Shown: positions 33,862 through 36,969 of the stretch, one piece after another | How positions within the stretch are numbered: the first letter of the stretch is position 1 | Layout: each line of letters begins with the position of its first letter | Origin: CAZQEZ01 sp964592475 | GTDB lineage: Bacteria > Bacteroidota > Bacteroidia > Cytophagales > Cyclobacteriaceae | Direction of reading: 5' to 3' | Assembly: GCA_964592475.1 (NCBI GenBank) | Contig: CAZQEZ010000030.1 | Location: 1 to 36,969, forward strand | DNA length: 36,969 bases | Translations under genes and position numbers: made by a program | Notes under the pieces: model-generated | Databases searched by the model: none | Told to the model about the DNA's origin: nothing | Seen by the model: only the letters and a program-made list of their open reading frames with translations

Positions 33862-34062
33862 TTAATAGATAACTTCGCTTTGTGAAGGCATAATAATCCA
33901 AAGAATGATGTATACTATTATGCCTGGAAATGCAGCACTGGCTATACTTATAATTATATACAATAAGCGGACAATGGTAACATCCCAGCCCAAAAATTCG
34001 GCGATTCCGCCACATACACCACCAAAAACTTTAAATCTGTCTGATCTTACTAAACGTTGCAT
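33862..34062 (-). CDS. PspC domain protein
   Basis: A 66-residue protein made of one PspC domain: basic N-terminus (MQRLVRSDRF), the signature GGVCGGIAEFLGWDVTIVRLLY, and a membrane helix (IISIASAAFPGIIVYIILWI). Stand-alone PspC proteins sit in the inner membrane and are linked to envelope stress responses or toxin-antitoxin-like functions in other bacteria. Here no other psp gene is adjacent; instead a 31-residue hydrophobic open frame ends 18 bases upstream and is probably in the same transcript. Confidence 0.88.
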   Translation of the reverse strand: MQRLVRSDRFKVFGGVCGGIAEFLGWDVTIVRLLYIIISIASAAFPGIIVYIILWIIMPSQSEVIY

Positions 34063-34080
34063 ATTTCCTCTAATTTATAT

Positions 34081-34176
34081 TTAACCATAAATGACAAAAA
34101 CCAGCATAACTAAAATAGCCAAAACCATTAATTGTAGCAAGGAAATTATAATTTGATATGCTGTGTTCTTTCCCAT
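34081..34176 (-). CDS. 31-residue hydrophobic microprotein upstream of pspC
   Basis: The open frame starts MGKNTAYQIIISLLQLMVLA and continues as a single membrane helix to a final VIYG. A GGA-containing stretch (TTTTGGAAAAATTAAATATG) precedes the ATG. The N-terminus is basic and polar and the rest is hydrophobic, which fits a single-pass inner-membrane peptide. It lies 18 bases before pspC on the same strand. Even shorter, a 17-codon hydrophobic frame (MEILGALACILLIFWKN, 34179-34232) ends two bases before this start. No family recognised. Confidence 0.5.
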   Translation of the reverse strand: MGKNTAYQIIISLLQLMVLAILVMLVFVIYG

Positions 34177-34250
34177 ATTTAATTTTTCCAAAAGATTAAC
34201 AAGATGCATGCCAGTGCTCCCAAAATCTCCATAAGGGCTTTTTATTGAAG

Positions 34251-34294
34251 GTACACCTTGCCAATGTGTACATTTTCGTACAATTAATGTACAC
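34251..34294. promoter_or_regulatory. Cluster of GTAC boxes, candidate operator
   Basis: GTAC occurs at 34251, 34268, 34278 and 34289. The last three are spaced 10 and 11 bases, about one helical turn, and the outer two form an inverted repeat, GTGTACATT and AATGTACAC. The first lies in AAGGTACACCTT. The cluster lies in the divergent region between the microprotein-pspC unit and the GH95 gene. Confidence 0.45.
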
Positions 34295-34344
34295 TTTTAA
34301 AAGCATTTTGTTTAGCTTAAAAGTGCTGGGATTCCTGATTTTAA

Positions 34345-34375
34345 TTGGCTACTAATCAAAATTATACTACTTTTA
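34345..34375 (+). promoter_or_regulatory. Candidate promoter of the GH95 gene
   Basis: TTG at 34345-34347 and TACTTTTA at 34368-34375 (one mismatch to TAnnTTTG) are 20 bases apart. The predicted leader is about 30 bases, and the GTAC boxes lie 50-95 bases upstream of the -33 element, where an activator could bind. Confidence 0.35.
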
Positions 34376-34412
34376 TACCTTAATTATAATTTGTATTTGC
34401 ATTTCGTGATCT

Positions 34413-36761
34413 ATGAAAAAAATAGTATACCTGTTAATCCTTTTACTTGTGGCGTGTAATTCAGATGAAAAAGATACACAGTTACACGATGATACTCCTC
34501 TCAAATTAATTTATCAGCAACCTGCCACCGAATGGATAGAAGCACTACCAGTGGGCAATGGTAGAATAGGAGCAATGGTGTATGGTAAACCTGACCAGGA
34601 ACGAATTCTGATTAACGAGGAAAGCTTATTTGCTGGTTTACCAATAAATGACAACAATCCGAATGCACTGGAAAGCTTGCCTCGAATAAGGCAATTATTA
34701 TTTGCCGGAGAAAACATGAAAGCAAAAGCATTAGCCCAAAAAACATTGCTTGCAACTCCTCCCAGGCTTCGATCTTATCAATCGTTAATGGATGTACAAA
34801 TTACATACGATTCCGGAAATGTACAAAATTATGAACGAACGCTTAATTTGATTACCGGTATTGCCAGCGCCGAGTATGTCCGAAATGGAAGTAAGTTTAG
34901 TCAACAAGTGTTCGCTTCAGCTCCTGATGATGTGATCATCATTAAAATTACCAGTGAAAATAAGGCTGGATTTGACCTTAATTTATATAGACAGAAGGAT
35001 GTAAAAATTCAAGTATTGCAAGATCAAATTTTATTGCAGGGGCAAATAATTGATGAATTTGATAGTGCTAGAGGTTCCGGCGGAGCTCATATGCGATTCG
35101 CGGGAATGCTGAAAGTAGCCACGAATGGAAAATTAACTGCCACAGATCGCCTATTGGTTAAAGATGCTACGGAAACTATCATCTACCTTACCGGTGCTAC
35201 AGATCATGATTTTGAAAAACTAGACTTTAATAGAAATATAGATCCGTTGCAATTGGCCAAAGCAAAAATTGAAACCGCTAAAAGCAAAGGATATGCCGTA
35301 ATTTTAAATGATCACATGCAAGAGCATAGTGAAATGATGCAGCGTTTTGAAATATACCTGGGTGGAGCAGATAGCTTAAATAACATTGCCACTGACATTC
35401 GCCTTGAGCGAGTTCAGCAAGGAATTAAAGATCCCGGTTTAGTTGCCCTTTATACCCAATATGGTCGATACTTACTCATGGGTAGTTCACGAAAGCCCGG
35501 TAGATTACCAGCTAATTTACAAGGTATATGGAGTAAGGGTATAGAAGCACCGTGGAACGCGGACTATCATGTGAATATTAATTTGCAAATGAACTACTGG
35601 CCGGCAGAAGTTGGAAATCTATCAGAAACAGCGATTCCCTTAATTAATTTTATTGATCGATACAGAACGCCAGGTGGAAAAACTGCCAGGGAAATGTACG
35701 GTACCGAAGGCTGGACAATGCATCACAATACTACCGTGTTTGGACGTACAGGTTTACACGATGGCATACAATGGGGTACCTTTCCCATGGGCGGTCCCTG
35801 GATGACTTTTCCGATATGGCGACATTTTGAATATAATCAGGACACCACCTTTTTACGAGAAGAAGCATGGCCAATTTTGAAAGGCTCCTGCGATTTTATA
35901 TTGGGGTTTTTGGTAAAGTCGCCCGAGAGATATCTTGTTACTTCTCCATCTTACTCACCGGAAAACACTTTTATAAATCCCAAAACAGGCCAGGAAGTAA
36001 GGCTCACTTACGGGCCTACCATTGATACTCAAATTATCACCGAGCTTTTTAATTATACTATAAAAGCGGCTGAAATATTAAATAAAAGCGAAACCTATCG
36101 CCAAAAGTTGGAGGCAACCTTAAAGCAATTGCCACCGGTAAAAATAGGAGCCGATGGTACCATTCAGGAATGGATAGAAGATTATGAAGAAGCCGAGCCG
36201 GGGCACCGGCATATATCCCATTTGCTAGGACTACACCCTGGCACCCAGATTATTGCTGCCGATAGTGCTATGTTCGCCGCGGCGGCCAAAACGATTGAAA
36301 TGCGATTAGCCAATGGCGGCGGTCATACTGGTTGGAGTCGTGCCTGGATCATCAATTTTTACGCGCGATTGCTCAATGCAGAAAAAGCGTATGAAAATGT
36401 ACAGGCACTTTTAGCCAAGTCCACCTTGCCCAATCTTTTCGATACCCATCCGCCCTTCCAAATCGATGGCAACTTTGGAGGTGCTGCCGGTGTAATGGAA
36501 ATGCTTTTGCAAAGCCATGCAGGCGAAATTCATTTGTTGCCTGCCTTGCCAAAGCAATGGGAAAATGGCTATGTAAAAGGCATAAAAGCCAGGGGAGGGT
36601 ATGAGGTTGATATCTTTTGGCAGGATGGAGAATTGACAAAAGCTTTAATACATGGAGTTGCAGGAAAAAAGTCAACTGTAAGGTATCAGGAAAAAGTAAA
36701 GAACCCGAGTGTTGGAAAAGATGAAACTATTAAACTATCAGCAAAAGATTTTATTAATTAA
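34413..36761 (+). CDS. GH95 family glycosidase (alpha-L-fucosidase type), lipoprotein
   Basis: A 782-residue lipoprotein; the signal KKIVYLLILLLVAC gives an acylated Cys at 15. The N-terminal GH95 domain shows YQQPATEWIEALPVGNGRIG and NEESLFAG; the catalytic (alpha/alpha)6 barrel shows WNADYHVNINLQMNYWPAEV, with the two Asn that activate water, the acid Glu in WIEDYEEAEPGHRHISHLLG and IDGNFGG near the C-terminus. GH95 enzymes remove alpha-1,2-L-fucose or alpha-L-galactose from glycans such as xyloglucan or host and algal polymers; which one is not decidable here. The length fits the family. It is a single-gene unit. Lipid anchoring suggests action at the envelope rather than full secretion. 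Confidence 0.93.
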   Translation: MKKIVYLLILLLVACNSDEKDTQLHDDTPLKLIYQQPATEWIEALPVGNGRIGAMVYGKPDQERILINEESLFAGLPINDNNPNALESLPRIRQLLFAGENMKAKALAQKTLLATPPRLRSYQSLMDVQITYDSGNVQNYERTLNLITGIASAEYVRNGSKFSQQVFASAPDDVIIIKITSENKAGFDLNLYRQKDVKIQVLQDQILLQGQIIDEFDSARGSGGAHMRFAGMLKVATNGKLTATDRLLVKDATETIIYLTGATDHDFEKLDFNRNIDPLQLAKAKIETAKSKGYAVILNDHMQEHSEMMQRFEIYLGGADSLNNIATDIRLERVQQGIKDPGLVALYTQYGRYLLMGSSRKPGRLPANLQGIWSKGIEAPWNADYHVNINLQMNYWPAEVGNLSETAIPLINFIDRYRTPGGKTAREMYGTEGWTMHHNTTVFGRTGLHDGIQWGTFPMGGPWMTFPIWRHFEYNQDTTFLREEAWPILKGSCDFILGFLVKSPERYLVTSPSYSPENTFINPKTGQEVRLTYGPTIDTQIITELFNYTIKAAEILNKSETYRQKLEATLKQLPPVKIGADGTIQEWIEDYEEAEPGHRHISHLLGLHPGTQIIAADSAMFAAAAKTIEMRLANGGGHTGWSRAWIINFYARLLNAEKAYENVQALLAKSTLPNLFDTHPPFQIDGNFGGAAGVMEMLLQSHAGEIHLLPALPKQWENGYVKGIKARGGYEVDIFWQDGELTKALIHGVAGKKSTVRYQEKVKNPSVGKDETIKLSAKDFIN

Positions 36762-36811
36762 TGCTAGGTGGCGCATTTCGATTTTAAAATCTAAAAAATT
36801 CAGGTATCAAA

Positions 36812-36831
36812 ACTCATTAATTTTAATGAGT
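36812..36831 (+). terminator. Possible terminator after GH95
   Basis: ACTCATTA and TAATGAGT pair over 8 bp with a four-base loop, 50 bases after the stop. Only a weak T tract (AATCTTT) follows. Confidence 0.35.
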
Positions 36832-36883
36832 AATCTTTAAGGTTGTGTTTTTAAACTTGCAGTTATAATTATAAGAAAAATCA

Positions 36884-36969
36884 TCAAATAACTTTTCTGT
36901 GCCATTTCTCTGTAAAAGGAGGAAGTTGCCAAGAATCCATTTTTCGCAAAAAAAGCAGGGCTACCTGAT
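36884..36969 (-). CDS. Possible C-terminal end of a gene cut by the right edge
   Basis: On the minus strand one frame stays open from the edge to a TGA at 36884-36886 and reads ...MDSWQLPPFTEKWHRKVI, which has a protein-like mix of residues. Only 27 codons are visible, no family can be named, and a second open frame exists over the same bases, so this is tentative. Confidence 0.25.
   Translation of the reverse strand, partial: QVALLFLRKMDSWQLPPFTEKWHRKVI

Noticed and set aside
36895..36969. Second open minus-strand frame at the right edge (…ATSSFYREMAQKSYLMI…)
   Set aside because: Only one frame can be real over these bases; the other has a better mix of residues, and neither can be confirmed without the next bases.

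Overview
The window looks like chromosomal DNA from a Bacteroidota bacterium, most likely in or near the order Cytophagales. It is AT-rich, ribosome binding sites are weak, and several genes are preceded by Bacteroidota-type -7 boxes (TAnnTTTG). The gene set also fits: a fused E1 alpha/beta 2-oxoacid dehydrogenase, a WbqC protein beside an LpxL-type acyltransferase, DUF1573, ClpC, a BatA-like VWA membrane protein, a bifunctional-nuclease/UVR protein and a HAMP-GAF receptor ending in a Glu-rich coiled coil. I see no rRNA, tRNA, CRISPR array, insertion sequence or phage gene, and no gap above 300 bases lacks a predicted gene.

Layout. 1-14.2 kb is mostly housekeeping: a partial lipid A-type acyltransferase divergent from wbqC, clpC, a VWA membrane protein, fabG, lpd, an overlapping set (glycosyltransferase, ECF sigma factor, rsmG) on the minus strand, then tgt, an LptF/LptG-type permease and an EamA transporter in tandem. 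14.2-15.2 kb holds two small genes I cannot assign. 15.2-19.5 kb is a two-gene surface operon: a secreted protein of about ten tandem Ig-like repeats with a C9 tract in its coding strand, followed by a LamG-OmpA protein. 19.7-26.3 kb holds ald, a DUF1573 protein, the fused E1 gene, a lipoprotein and a LuxE-like enzyme. 26.6-36.8 kb holds a second EamA transporter, a D-2-hydroxyacid dehydrogenase paired with a GH28-like enzyme, a receptor-like protein with an apparent carbohydrate-binding module, a bifunctional nuclease, a TPR protein, a PspC protein with an upstream microprotein, and a GH95 lipoprotein.

How the genes may work together. Lpd (E3) can serve the fused E1 in branched-chain or other 2-oxoacid oxidation, and alanine dehydrogenase feeds pyruvate. 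The Ig-repeat and LamG-OmpA proteins are probably exported together, with the OmpA domain holding its protein on peptidoglycan. The GH28-like enzyme, the GH95 lipoprotein and the CBM-containing receptor suggest a small glycan-sensing and degrading neighbourhood without SusC/SusD, but this is inference from position and domains.

Most interesting items: the CBM-like domain in the periplasmic part of a HAMP-GAF protein with no output domain; the C9 tract, a possible phase-variation site; the cluster of GTAC boxes spaced about one helical turn upstream of GH95 and the pspC operon; the orphan intrinsic terminator at 27.6 kb; and the degenerate zinc site of Tgt.
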